From: Liolophura sinensis
Taxonomy: Eukaryota; Mollusca; Polyplacophora; Chitonida; Chitonidae
Assembly: GCF_032854445.1 (NCBI RefSeq)
Contig: NC_088301.1
Location: forward strand, 55,539,187 to 55,603,186
Direction: 5' to 3'
DNA length: 64,000 nucleotides
Shown: positions 11,640 through 24,879 of the stretch, piece by piece
Numbering within the stretch: the first letter of the stretch is position 1
How the letters are laid out: every line of letters begins with the position of its first letter
The notes under the pieces: generated by a model
What the model was told of the DNA's origin: nothing
What the model saw: the letters and a program-made list of their open reading frames with translations, nothing else
The model's database searches: none
Position numbers and translations under genes: made by a program

Positions 11640-14600
11640 AAAGTTCAGTTCAATACCTACATGGGCCATAGTTGGCAATGCTAAACATAAAATGTCGTAC
11701 ATACCAATTAATTAAATCAACACCATCTGAGTGGAAAAAACATTCATTTCCCGAGCAAAACTAGGAAAATACAGAACAACTGTTCACAACGCTCTCTTTC
11801 GTCACGAAGCGTTCCACCATGTCTTTTTGTACTTTCGAAACAGGAGAGCTCCATCATTAATCACCGGAAGTCATAGAACTTTTACTAAAGATGGACCGAG
11901 AGTTGAAAAAGGCCCTTGATTAGTTTTATTTATTTAGTCAAATGTGGTTTGGCGCTGTATTTAATGTATTTAAAATTTTTAGCAGGTTGAAACAAAATAC
12001 AGAAAAAAGGATAAAACGTATAAAAAGCTAGGCAGAACGTGTTGAATAGCATCAGTAGAGGACAGATGTGTGGGCGGCAGAATGCTAAATTTTGAGTCCA
12101 TTAAGCGTTTCCAACCTTTATCGGTACTTTTTATAAGGGCTGATAAGCACATACAGGCGATCTACTAATTTGATACATGGGCCTGTGTTTATGCCTACAT
12201 ACATGCCTATATATGTTCCAGCCGAGACAATTTTCTCATGCAAATGAAACCCAGTCCTTTTCATCTAATGGTGATTATTTTTAACTTGCGATAGCCCGGT
12301 AACGTGCTGAACATAATTATTGGATATACGGGTAATGTTCGGGCTGTTTAACTTTAATCTGTAGAGGCTTTCTCTTTTGTTTAAAAATTCAAAACAGTAT
12401 GAAAAGTGTAGGACCTATAGGCCTACGTTACGTAAGCTATAGGCTCAAAATGCTGGGTTGTCATCACATTTACAAGTCATATATAATCACATTAAAACAA
12501 TGCAAAGAGACTAGGCCTCCATCCACCACCAGAATACTGGCTTATGCAGGAATATAATGTAAACGACAGCATAGAAAGTATATTAGAGCAGTGACGACAG
12601 TGTGAATTAAAGTTGGCAACGTAACTAGTGAAATCTCGTTTCTTTTCAATATGCATTAGGGTTTTTTCCATGTGCATGTACTTAAAACAGCAACGTACAA
12701 GCCCCCTCCCACCATGGCATCAGCAAAATGGTGTAAAAAAAAAACAAACAACAACAACAACAACAAAAAACAACAACAAACAAATGAAATACAAAGTAAT
12801 GTTAGTTAAAATTTATTAGTAACCACTGGTATAGAATTAATCAAAATGCTGTGTTGTTGTCACATTTATTATCATTTCAATCCAGGTATTTAAATTGTTC
12901 AATATGTCAACATGCATATATCAGAACTAAAACTACATATAGTTGAACAATATCTTTTATCCTTTTATTGAGGAATGTTCTTTATGATGATCTGCAAAAT
13001 CGTGCATATCCAATTCTGATAAACACTGGGTGCGTGCATCTAATGCATGCTTAAATGTGAGCGTCCTAAGTGCGAAGAAGGAACGGCCACTTCAACAATA
13101 GTTCAGCCATATCGTAGCGAGAAATGTTAAGGAACGAAATGCCATCAGTTAAAGTACTGAAGCCCTACTGGAAGTTGTGCTTCTAGATGTACTTTCAAAT
13201 GTAGTTCCCCGTGCCGTGACAAGGAAGGGCTTTTGAGCTTTTGACTGAAGAATGATTCATGGGGAACAGCCGATTCCAGGCGTCCGTCGAGTCAGCGTAG
13301 AGCTGACTGTAGCGCAAAGCTATGAGTGGGTGGAGACAACTTCTTTTGCAAAGAAACTATCATATGAGACACACCTTACGCCACAAAGGTAGAATTGTAG
13401 ATATACAGTTGCTTTTTCATGAAGGTGCCTTTATTGACACTCAAATAGTATCCTGTGAACATCTTGTTTCACGACAGATTAACTTAGACTGATTTTGGCG
13501 TACATTATACTTTATTAGTTGGTGGTTTGTGATGAATGTGGTATTGGGAATTAGCTTCGAACCTCCATTTTGGTTGACCGCTTGTATACAGATGTCTGTT
13601 TTGACGTCTATAGATGCTAAACTGATGTAGGGTAAGTTCACACAATATATCTGTTGCTGAAAGTGAAGAGAAAATCATATAATGCTGAGCTGGCCAGCGC
13701 ACACAATATACACACACAATGTATGTTCACGCTCTGCAAACAGTATAAATAGCAGGCCTACGTTCCTTATCATTTGCCAAGAAAATGGAAGAAGTTTCCG
13801 AAAGCTTGGATATTACAATGTGCATCGTCCCTTTATCGTTATTTGTGCAATATTATAGACGCAGGAATGTGCACAAACTGTCATATTTGTTAACATTATT
13901 GAGTTTACTATTAAAACAAACAAACATCCGTGCAAATGGATGATCTCGAGATCATGTCGCACACATGTTACCAAGGTTTATTATTCCTCAGGTAGATGTT
14001 TGCATGTATACAATAGTTAAATATAAATCTAAGCGTCAAGTCCGACATTCGTAAACCACAAGTAAGCCACTTAGAGGCGTTTAAACTCTATACCCGTGTC
14101 CATTGCATTTTAAAAAATGCAGCTGAAAGCCGTATCTACCCGCCGATGACGTTGGGTTATGCAGCTTGCGGTGCTGCGGATATTTCTGCACTATCATTAT
14201 TATATTTTACAGAACCTATTTTTACAGGTAAACACTCTTTGCTGTCGTCATGCCATATCAAGACCCAGCGGAGGGTTAACAAAAGATCACAAAAGAAACC
14301 AATTTAACCCACGACAAAAAAAGATATGGCTACTATAAACGTACTCGTATTTCACGGCAATACACTCCAAGGGAATAAAATTAAATTTTGGCAATACTAC
14401 AGGCTATAAGTTTTGTCTTGCGAATGGAAATAAATACTCATTACTTATGATTTGATGGCAAAATTGAATCTTATGTGAAGGACATGTGTTCCTCTTTGCA
14501 TAAATTTTCATCATGAATGTAAAACTGCCCCCCGCCCCCAAATACTGGATCTTAGAGATAATTTCTCGAAGTCAACATGAGTGAAAACGAGTTCAGGGGA

Positions 14601-16590
14601 TGCCAACTTATTTCTGTGACCTTTCGTAACAAAACACTTTGTAATGCTTTCAACAATATGTAAAATTTTATTCCTGTCATCATTATAAAAGTTTGCAAGA
14701 ATTTTGCTATTGGATCTAAACGCTTGCATCATACAAAGCAGCCCAGCCCAATTCAGTTATATCGTTCAAGGCAGTAACACACACACGTTAAATATCCACG
14801 ATATTCGTACATGTATGGTTACTGGGGCTGGTTATCTTTAAAATGACATCGTCGCCCAAAATTTGGATTTTTAAACAAATTCTGATAGCAACGTCTTAAC
14901 GAAGTTTTAAAGTTCGTTCATAAACTAAGTCACTCGCGCTGAAACAAAAAATATTCATTGAGTATGCAGCTTGTACAAGCCTCATTAATGTCAGCCGAAA
15001 GGACCCGAAGCATATACGCGGCGTTCCGATCAAAACAAACATGTCGAGCGAGGTACGTCTGGGTGACAGAAACTGTGATAGTGTGATCTTGCTATCTTTC
15101 CTATTCAGTTGACATTGCTCCATCTAAGCAATATACCGAAGATGTACTTATTGTATCATAACTCGCATACAGAGGTAGCTTGGCTAAAAATGCTGCTTAT
15201 AACAGTTTTAATTCCGAGCGCGGTTATCCAGGAAGTAAGGTAAGTGGCAAGTTCAACAAGCACTAACCAGTAACTAAGCGAGATCCGCCGTTCAAATTAA
15301 CTACCAATTACAACTCTAGACTTGCTTGTCAACCTGCCGAGCTCTTTTCCCGCCTCTTTTTGGCCGATCCTGTCACGAGCGAGCCATAAGTCCTTCTTGC
15401 GTGTAATCAGCCAAGTTTGTTTACATATTAAGTTTACCGAACGATGTGAGCATGGTCCTTTTCCACTGGATTGACAAAACGTCATTTAAACATTTTGACA
15501 GACTTTCAGTTTTCATTTTTTTGTTATTTTTAAACATTCACTTAACGTACAATGCTGGGGTGGGATCAACGAAAAGCCTGTAACTTTTACTTCTTGAGAA
15601 AATACTCGATACTCATGTCATTCTATAATAACGCATAAATACTGTGATAATTAACCCAGTGGAGGCAATTTAGCAATCTACTTTACATTCCTCTACGCCC
15701 TAATTAACCTGTAATTCTACTTAGTTAAAACAGCCATTCGCCCTAACGATCACATTAAAACCTTTCCAGTATGAACTTTGTGTCTATAGGAACTTCCTCT
15801 GTTATTATGCTCACTATAACTATATAATTTGATTGAGTTGGGAAAGAACGACCAACAGAAATGCGTGTGACGGCAGATAAGTCTGTAACAATGACGAGTC
15901 GAGGATGTTACTTGCACATGTACTTTACCTCCTTCAACGAATGGGTTAAAATATTTGCAAAGAGTAAGCACGGTGCCTGTGTTAGGGGCTAAGAGGCGTT
16001 TCCAGTCTAGGTAGCTACCCTTGTAAGCGTGTCGATCCTATCCAGTGAGATAAGCCATTCCCTGGGGGGGGGGGGGGGGGGGGCTTGATAACCTTGTTAC
16101 CCACGCAGAACGATATGAGCCCAGTCAACAAACCCTAGAACTAGGGACGAGACCAGTCCTTCCTGATCAGACGTGGTGTTTCATCCGGAAGAATAGGGCG
16201 TGGCCAGCCATGAAAATTTCGTCTAACTGTTTGTAAATGCTGATACTTTCAGTTTCGTTTCATTGTACCTTTTTTATGCTAGTAAGCTGTTGAAGCTGAA
16301 TTTTTCTGACTTTGTTCAATTTTTCTCCGCTCTCCTAGAGCCCATATGGTAAAAGGGGAATCTTCTTATGTACGAATTCAGTCGTGGAGGTGTCATAGCC
16401 AGTTCCTAACCTAACACAACCTAATATTTGGGCGATGGTGTCGCTTTAACCATGCCCGTTTTTCTTCTGCTAACCATAGCCATGCATCTGTATTATAGAA
16501 AGCCTATAACTAATTAAAAGTTATTGGGCATCTGCTATCACTGAAGATCTTATTTTTAAGAATCACCCCTAGTACTTCATAATATCTATA
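11640..16590. repeat. Non-coding stretch with simple repeats
   Basis: Contains an AAC-rich run (about 12737-12783) and a run of 20 G (16064-16083). I found no C-type exon, splice-supported exon or transposon protein. It is the spacer between C1, the last terminal exon of the A3 unit, and the A2 unit, and probably includes the A2 promoter. Confidence 0.5.
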
Positions 16591-16593
16591 AAT

Positions 16594-17084
16594 CTAAAAG
16601 TCAAATTCAACTTGTGCATCGGAAGAGCTTATATGCTTTTTCTTGGCAGGTATCGCCTTTCTCACCGCAGGTCTTCTCGCTCGCCGTTTACATTTATCAA
16701 ACCAGGCCTTCTGGCTTCCTGCAAACAAGGGAGATAACACTATGGACTCTCCGTAACCACTTTCCTTCAGATACCGTTCCAGGCTACCTCTGATGGAGCT
16801 TAAAGAACTGTGGGTATACTCCTCCCCGGACAAAGTTTTCACTGACAAGAAGAAGTCAGTCAGGTACTGATCCAGTTCGAACGGCGGGATATCTTCAATT
16901 GCCCTGAGATCACTGTATGGCTCCGCCTGAAGCCAGCTCTCGAACACGTTGATGCGGCACCTCATTCGCCTGTCGATATGCTGCAGTCGGCCTTGATGCA
17001 GGTTGCGTCGCACAGGCTGGATTCCTCGGTGAGTCGTTTTCGCAGAGCGCCTTGGTAAAGCTTCCATGACGTCATCTCCCACAT
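16594..17084 (-). CDS. Terminal exon C1, Crypton-type core-binding-like domain
   Basis: Acceptor CGTTTCTTTGCAG, phase 1, then 163 codons to the stop. Domain at residues 40-125: FESWL (48-52), IEDIPPFELDQYL (63-75), KTLSGEEY (83-90) and SIRGSLERYL (97-106). The order and spacing match the N-terminal part of Crypton-derived tyrosine-recombinase proteins, a small helical DNA-binding fold. No catalytic Arg-His-Arg-Tyr domain follows. The tail is basic (KCKRRARRP, KKKH), which suits nuclear entry or DNA contact. It is the last of eight C exons after A3-B3. A MITE-like element begins about 50 nt upstream of the acceptor. I saw no AATAAA within 300 nt after the stop. Confidence 0.78.
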
Positions 17085-17134
17085 CTGCAAAGAAACGAAG
17101 AAGTGAGATCAAAACATCTGTAACACAGATTTAT

Positions 17135-17492
17135 ACCCCTTTAAGACGGCCAAAATTGAAACCGGATCAAATGTGAACCGGCGTTCACACGACCATGTGG
17201 AGAAGCCGGTGTAAAGCCAGTTTAGGGAATTCCATACGGTCACATTTAAGCCGGTTTAGTAATTACGATGTCATCCTGACCTCCACATATCCGGAGCATT
17301 TAATCCAGTTGCCGTTCACGCGACACAGATAAACCGGCTAAAGACCTGAAAATGGTTTAAAGCTACGTCGCTAGCAGGGACAAATAAACCGGATTAAATG
17401 CCCCCGCTTTGCGTTCACACGAGCGAAGTGAAAGTGGCTCAAAACTACTTTCGGATTTAAGCCAGCTTAACTTTGCCCGTGTGGACCGGGTA
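17135..17492 (-). mobile_element. MITE-like element, copy 1
   Basis: A non-coding element full of AAGCCGGTTTA and GTTCACAC words. It matches the reverse complement of the element at 24582-24878, for example GGATTAAATGCCCCCGC here against GGGGGTATTTAATCC there. No ORF. Its ends are eroded compared with copy 2. Confidence 0.6.
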
Positions 17493-17520
17493 TTAGGAAA
17501 AGTTATCTATAAAGCATACA

Positions 17521-17757
17521 AGGGCCGAGATGGTTAGCACGCCAGCACGGAGCTAAAACCCAGAAACCTCCCACCAATGCGGTGGCTGTGAGTCCAAGTC
17601 CAGCTTATGTTGGCTTCCTCTCAGGCAATACGTGGGAAGGTCTTCCAACAACCTGAGAATGGTTGTGGTTTTCACCCCGGGCTCTGCCCGGTTCCCTCTC
17701 ACCACAATACGGGGTCGTATAAGTGAGATATTCTTGAGTGTGGAGTAAAACATCAGT
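17521..17757 (+). repeat. SINE family A, full copy
   Basis: Read on the plus strand from a tRNA-like head (GGGCCGAGATGGTTAGCAC) through GGCTGTGAGTCCAAGTCC and a body with CGGGCTCTGCCCGG to the tail ATTCTTGAGTGTGGAGTAAAA. It is in opposite orientation to the other copies in this window. Confidence 0.68.
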
Positions 17758-19044
17758 GATGTGGAGGACACTGGGATACCGGGAGTATACCACCAACCTT
17801 TGATAGGTAACTGCATGCCGGATGTTTTCACGTGTGACATACTGGTGGAAGGCAGGCCTCTCCAGAAACTGCATATGTAAGACAACACAAGAGAGAGCTG
17901 TCGATCTTATATGTCCATGTCGGAGACAGGCATTAATCCAAGGTTTCACGTGATCTAACAATGGAATGGCTAATACCTTAACCACGTGGTACTAATGCTG
18001 ACTCCCAGACTACAGTTTATTAGCCACTGAAAGGAGTCCAAATAAAGAGATTAGGCTAAAATATCGTTTAACGTTATATCGATATATCCACGAATGTGAA
18101 TGGCTGAAATGAGAATACTGTTGCGGGATTTAAGGAAGTAGGATACAAGAAATAAATTTAACGTAGGGAAATTTCATACATTCATGTTTTAATGAATTTT
18201 CACCGAAGTTTTGTTAAGATCGTACCATACTAGTTAATTTACCAAGTCAATATTTTCCAGTTTATTTATTCTCGTAGGCAGTTTTAAGCTTACGTTTATC
18301 TGTTTCATGATGTTGTTGTTGTTGTATCGGCGTTCCTACATATTTGGGATAATTAATACATTGCTGAAAGTATTTTGATGATAAAGTAGAAATTACGAAA
18401 TTCTATGGCATTGTCTTATCTGGAAAATCTTTACCTTCTATTTTCGTTCTTGTTTCACAGAAAATATGACATTTATTGTCCTCAGTCTAACCTCGAAAGC
18501 AGAAGTTTGTGTTGCCGCCATTTTTGTAACATTTGTGGTAATTAGGGTGTCTACAGAACCCGCACTTACAGGCTTTTAGAAATCGGACCAAAAAAGAAAT
18601 TTATCATTTAATACCCTTGTGTAGAAAATGGTTATACTTTTTGAGTAATATGGATAAAAATATGAACCTTTCAGACATCGGCATTTACATTTTGGCTTCA
18701 AAGTAAAGCCATTATTTTGGAGTTCTTGGTTGCGATCGTGATGACATCATCGTGTCATCTGTGTTTACAAACCGTCAATAATTGCTCTTCTGACAAATCA
18801 GAGTCTCCTGATTTGGTTCATTGCCCCGCCCACACAATCTATAAATATGCTGATTTTTCAGCATCTGCAGATGGCCTTGGAATCTGCCGAGAGTTGACAC
18901 TAAATTGCTGGTAAGCATTCTCAGTAAGTAGTTATTTTATTAAGAGTGGGAAAATTCTTGTACCGTGAATTGGGAAACAGTCCCAGTACTGGGAATAGTG
19001 ATTTGTGATCCACCCACGAAGCCGGGAATACAATGTCAAAAATC

Positions 19045-19416
19045 TGGGAATTTTCCCAGTCCCAAAATTCTGGGACTCTTCAGTCTCAAGATACCTGAGA
19101 ATCCAGCTCCAGCTCCTTGTTTTGATATCTCAAACAAGTTCCACTTGTTTGAGATATCAAAAGTGGATCACAGAGACTATATACCAGAATAAATCACCTG
19201 AACTTTGGTACTATCATTTGAGACGAGTCTCATGATACTTTTCCCAGTTCCAAAACTCTGGAACTCTCCAGTCGCACGAAACCTGAGAATCCAGCTCCAG
19301 TGTCATGCAAGTAGAAATTATCTGAGATGTCAAAAGTGGACCACAGAGACTATATACCAGAATAAATCAACTGAACTTTGGTACCATAATATGATACAAG
19401 AGTCTCATGAGACTTT
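19045..19416. repeat. Tandem duplication of about 188 bp with an internal hairpin
   Basis: Unit 1 (about 19051-19238) and unit 2 (about 19239-19416) share CTGAGAATCCAGCTCCAG, GACTATATACCAGAATAAAT and GAGTCTCATGA. Unit 1 contains a perfect 20-bp inverted repeat, 19120-19139 against 19143-19162, with a 3-nt loop. Unit 2 keeps only one arm in diverged form. Confidence 0.8.
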
Positions 19417-19429
19417 CTGTCCAATATGA

Positions 19430-21820
19430 CACTCAACTGGGACTCTGTCCCATATGACACTTAGCTGTACTATATGACACTCAACTATTGGGTTCTTGTG
19501 TCAACTGCTAGTTCCTCCCTCGTCATAATAAATATTCATCATCTGATTCACTGAAAATCTCTTGTTGGAGAACTTTCATTTCGTATAAGAATTTTGAATC
19601 TCATGTACAAGTCATACTGGATAACAGCCCGAGTTCAGGAAATGTTATAAAATCGGATTCAAAGAGTAATAGCGTCGCCGAGTTCAGGGGAGAGAATCCT
19701 GATTGGTTTATTCCTTTAAGAAGCTTCGCTCGGCACGTTAAATATCAAACAGGATTAAAGTGATTGAATGGTGTCGAACTCATGGGTACCTGTGTACTTG
19801 AGGAGAAGACACCATAAGAAATGAAAGCACTTAAGACAAATATGTCGGCCCACGGAGTTCGCTAAATTCTTAAACTGTGTCATGTTTATTGGATTGTAAT
19901 TATAGTTTTAAGATTATTGATTCCTTGTATACTTATATAAGATCTGATATATTAGGGGTTTGATGTTGCAAAATTCTGAGTCGAATACGGTATACCGAAT
20001 CGGTTTTCACTTTTCCAGTCCATACAGGTCAAGACGCACCTTTTGCTTTGAATGGCTATAGCAGATAATATTCTGCTTCGTGGATCTAAGACGCCCATCT
20101 GAAATATGATTGCCCTCTCGAAGATCAAAACAATGCAGCTGGCAGTTTTAGTCGCAGATATTTGACATGTTTATGCCAAACAATTGGTTAAGATTGCAAA
20201 ATTATGCCTCCGAACGCCCTCGATACAATTAGCATATAGGTGCAGATATCGTTTAGGTCTACTTCGCATGGGATACAATATCAACAGCCCTGATAATAGC
20301 TTCGCTACTATGGGGACACCTGAACACTTACAATTAAACACTGACGTAAATTGGCTGCGTGAAACTACTTGGCCGACTATCACACCATCGTCGCTATAGG
20401 GTAATCCGATATTGTATTACTGCACAAACGAGGATTCTGCTGGTGGACTTCATTGTTCTCAAGTTACTCTTTATTAAATGTAATGACAGCAGCGTTTTGA
20501 GTAATTCTATAATAACGTCTAATAAATTGCATTTAACACAAACATTTTTCTTTTACCTAAGCCGTTGCTATGGAGTCTATGTTGCTACTTTATATGCGTT
20601 CACATTAACAGTTAGACTAAAAACCTATATAACTGAGATCAACTGACAAGAGGCCGGCTTTCACCGGTTAGGGCCTACTTGTGACTATGTGGCTAATTAT
20701 TTACACAGTGGTCGCTGTTCTGTTTTACTCCCTGTGCTGTAGTATTTTACATTGTATTCCTACCTGAGCCGGAATTCTGCTGGTGCATTAAGCGTCCCCG
20801 TAACCTGGTCCTTTTGCATTGTTTTATGTACATGTATACTGAATGTGATAAAAACACAACATATTGAGTAATTTTAGATCATTGACGTAAAAAATTGCAA
20901 TTAAGACATTCCAAATTTTGTGTTTAAGTCATAGTTAGAGAGGGCGTGTACGTTGCTACTATTGTAAGTTTTTACATGAAGCTATAGAATAATACCCTAA
21001 ATGAGGAAAATTGACAAGAGGCCAGATTTCACCGATTACATGTGACCATTTGTCAACCATAACTGTCGTTGCTGCTCCACATGGGTTTACTGTTCAAGCC
21101 TTTAGTCTTTAATATGTTCACAATAATATGGTAAATAAAAATTGACATAGCACTATACAGTTACAACATATGCTGTTTTTTTCCTTAAGTCAAGTGTGCC
21201 GAGTAGATGGCATTGGTAACTGTCGCAACATACACCCGCAAACAGTAAAATATCGATTGTGTAAATATGTATATACAATCAGCAGGTCAACAATATGGCC
21301 ATGGCATTTAAGTTTAATTACGGCATAAAACAGTTATATATACATGCACATCAATGTATCAACAATGGAATATTTTCCGCAATGACATATGGGTGCACTT
21401 GGGATTTCTACTAAACTTCATGAATGAAAATGAACAGAAATCTGTAAAATAACGTATTCATGTACAAGGAACGGGAACTGATTGAGCATGCCGCTTCCAT
21501 GTGCATAGTAATGTTGCCCCGAACACAAACGAGAGAAGTCCTGCATGCCTAGGTCGTGCAGAAACGCTGGAGCCTGGGCTTAATTATACAATCCATTATC
21601 CACTGAACAGGTTTTTGTATTCACGGCTTTCTAGAAAACAAAGACTACAATTTTTGACATATTAATAAAAACGTTAGGGTAAATTATGACCAGCCTATAT
21701 CTGAATAGTTGGTTTTCCGAAAAAAAAATATATAGCCTGTTATAATTTTTTAGAGGCGTATTTTAATCGTGCCTCAAAGCTTTTTCGTGCTTTTTTCAAA
21801 CATTCTAGTAGATTATGTAT
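19430..21820. other. Non-coding, nothing recognised
   Basis: Intron or spacer between C2 and C1. No domain-encoding exon, SINE or transposon protein was recognised. Confidence 0.5.
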
Positions 21821-21825
21821 TGATT

Positions 21826-21935
21826 TATTTCATTTATGTTTTACGCCGTACTCAAGAATGTTTCACTCATACAATGGCGGCTAGAGTTATAGTGGGATGA
21901 AACCGGGCAGAACCCGGGGGAAACAGAGACGTCAC
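21826..21935 (-). repeat. SINE family A, 3' fragment
   Basis: The plus strand reads TTTTACGCCGTACTCAAGAA then GGGATGAAACCGGGCAGAAC; the tRNA-like head is missing. Confidence 0.65.
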
Positions 21936-22309
21936 AATAACAGCTATGCATCTGAATAATAGTTATATAACTGAGTTAACAGTGTTAAACGGAACATAAT
22001 CTTTTTCCAAAACTGAAGAAACGGTACAATACTCGACTTTGACCTGTACAAGGTCCATAATATTGTGGAAAATGAACTAAACCGTCCAAAACTTAATCTG
22101 TAAATCGTCATGGTGGTATAATATTCAGCTCGAAATTGATCAGTAAATCGTCAAGGTGAAGCACTGTAGGAAGTTTCAACTTAATTTGATGAAACATTTT
22201 GAAAAGTCTGCCAAACTGTCAATGCCCAAAGAGGATAAAAACGGCAATAATTGTGTCGAAAATGAACGATATGTACGACCCAAAACTAGACATTGGTCTG
22301 TGTGTATAT

Positions 22310-22765
22310 ATGTATGTATTCTTGAGGTTTTACGTTGTACTTAACAGTTTTCCAGTCATATGAAGTCGAGAAGTCATTAGGTGTGTGTGGTATAAACATG
22401 TTCTCACCACAGCATGGCAGAAATATTGTGGATGTGTCGTTAAGCCATAATCATTCACTCATTCATTCACTAGGTGTGTGAGTGTATACAGTGTATATTG
22501 TGTCTTCTTTCTAAAGTGCTGCCGCCACTGAAGTATTACGCCGAAAACATAAAGTATGACACCCCACACATCTGTCACATTACACTGACACCGGGCCAGC
22601 CAATCCAACCAGTCCTGTTTCCCTGCTCTACCTTTTTTAGCGCTATACGAGGCAGAAAAAAGTACCATTTTTTAAAAATCTTTGTTACGACCCGACCCGG
22701 GTTTGATCCAAGTCTCCCGACTTTAGGCTTAACCATTAGACCACCGAAACGGTCCTGTGTCATAT
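22310..22765 (-). repeat. Composite of SINE relics (families B and C)
   Basis: A decayed tail with GATGTGTCGTTAAGCC and ATTCACTCATTCATTCACT (22430-22470) resembles family C. It is followed by a family B copy (about 22478-22760) whose minus-strand head reads GGTGGTCTAATGGTTAAG with a B-box-like GGATCAAACCCGGG. Confidence 0.55.
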
Positions 22766-23558
22766 AAACTGACATAGGATCGAGGGGAAAAACTGTATCC
22801 CTTCCTCTACCGGTAGAATAATAACTGAGTTTTGAAAGAGGCAAATATAGGTAAATCTGCAATCTATCGTATACTTGATAATACACATTCACAACGGTAA
22901 TACATCAGAAATATATAGCTGTAAGGCTGCGTGTAGCGGTGATTGGTTTTGGGAAGCTTGATTTTATATTACTTTACTCTTTAAATATCTAGGAATACAG
23001 TAGTCAATGAAAATCTTCATGAAGGGTATTCAGGACATCACCAAACACCGAAAAATGTAATCTTCACTGCTTTCGGGCTTGTGATTGTTCAGTCATATCA
23101 CATTACAAGTCTATGGCGAGTCAATGCAGGTGTTGTACAAGCTATTATACCCCTTTGGTCCAGACAGCCGTCAGTTTCCTTAAAAACATCTCGTTTTGGC
23201 CTCAGTTGTACTACCTTAATTGAGACAGGCAACTGTTGGGTGATTTGTGTTGGATAAATTTCATTATCACCGGCAAATACATAGCGAATGTGCAAAGCGT
23301 CCAGATATCTTCCTGTATTCCTTAGGCGACGTATAGGCTCACATGTGCTGGGAAAACGGAAGTCACCTGACGGTCCACGTGGCGTACATCTCGTCATTTG
23401 TACGAAGAGCGCACAGAGATGAAGGTTTAATGGTGAGTAAAATCAGTATGTGCACACGTCCTCGGTACAGGTTTATGCTTGCTCAGTTTACCTTCAACTG
23501 ACATTTTTATTTTTGGTGCACGCTACAGTTAGCCCTTTATAAAAGGTACAAAATGTTT

Positions 23559-24013
23559 CTAATCTAAAAACTGCGGTTTCTCCCTGGACCTTAATTTGAG
23601 CTTTTGTCTCTCGTTCACTTTACACACCTCTAGCTTCTTTAGCCAAGCTGCCCGACTTTCTTTGAACATGTGCGAGGTTGTGATTGAATATGGATATTCT
23701 TGATCTCGAAGGTATCGCTCCAGGCTTCCGCGCAGAGCACACAGTGTGTTGTAACTGAATTCCTCTCCTGACTGAGTTTTCACCGTCACGAAGAAGTCGG
23801 CCAGATACTTGTCCAATTCGGCCGGAGGGATGTCCTCTATTGCTCTGGAATCCTTGTGAGTGCTAGTCTGTAGCCAACTCTCGAACGTGTTAATGCGAGA
23901 CCGTATTCTCCTATCCACATATCGTAGCCGATCCGCCCTCACATTTTTTCGGGGGGCGTAGGTCGTCCTTGACCTCGAGGTCGATGGTATGCCGGTAAGA
24001 GTATACTGGTCTC
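23559..24013 (-). CDS. Terminal exon C2, Crypton-type core-binding-like domain
   Basis: Acceptor GGTTCGTTGTAG, phase 1, then 151 codons to the stop. The domain (about residues 34-120) is close to the family consensus: FESWLQ, IEDIPPAELDKYLADFF, KTQSGEEF and LRGSLERYL, then a C-terminal helix with the conserved S-R-A-A-W pattern. The tail is short and lysine/arginine-rich (KLKLRSREK). A canonical AATAAA lies on the minus strand at 23511-23506, 48 nt after the stop, supporting its use as a 3' terminal exon. No catalytic recombinase domain follows. Confidence 0.8.
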
Positions 24014-24581
24014 CTACAACGAACCGAGCACAATGCATGGGTATAGTACACACCTTTAGTTTAATAGTATTCATTTATATTCCCAATCATCATAGGCAGA
24101 GATTGATATATCTATATGTATAGTTAAAATAAAGAATAAAACAAATATGCAAGATGTAAGCACGGATCAATGCGGTGATCCGATATTGATCTTTGCGTCC
24201 ACAAAATGAATCTGCACACAAAAATTTATCCAAATTGCACATTATTATGACCAATCAAAAGTACAGTATTCATTAAATATTCAACATTTATGCATGATTA
24301 TCCTCTCATTAGTTTTCGAGATAAGAACAGAGAGCAAGAAATCTGTGCCACTGACCCACAGAAATAGGTCTTGAAACACGCATCTTTTTGTCCAAATAGG
24401 GAAATAGTACCATCATCTGAACATTGCTAAGTGAAAGAAACAACTTTCGCCCAAGAACATTCAGCGAACAAACAGACGGTGTATGTCAATGGGAACAATG
24501 GCTATCAGCACCAAAACATGGCGTCCTCTGATGGTAGGCATGATTGCAGTGCTCGGGGTGAATGGGTAAGGCGAACTGTTT

Positions 24582-24878
24582 CCGTTCACACCAGCAAAGT
24601 TAAGCTGGTTTAACTTGCCAAAGTGGATTTGCGCCAGTTTCACGCCGCCCGCGTCAACGCAAAGTGGGGGTATTTAATCCTCCCCAGCTAGCGACGTGGC
24701 TTTAAGCCAGTTTCAGGGCTTGAGCGGGTTTATATGTGACCATGTGAACGGGTAATTCCCTGAACTGGCTTAAAACCGACTTGGCCATATGGTTGTGTGA
24801 ACGCACGCATTGTTACAACTGGGTTCGATTTAAACCAGTTCAGATTTGATCCGGTTTAAATATTTGCGGTGTGAACGG
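24582..24878 (+). mobile_element. MITE-like element, copy 2
   Basis: Bounded by a perfect 10-bp terminal inverted repeat, CCGTTCACAC (24582-24591) and GTGTGAACGG (24869-24878). It has internal AAGCCAGTTT and CTGGCTTAAA words and no ORF. Related to the element near 17.3 kb in inverted orientation. Confidence 0.68.
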
Positions 24879-24879
24879 C

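Noticed and set aside
23098-23397. A 99-codon minus-strand frame downstream of C2.
   Set aside because: It has no similarity to the A, B or C modules and no motif or convincing splice site; chance is likely.
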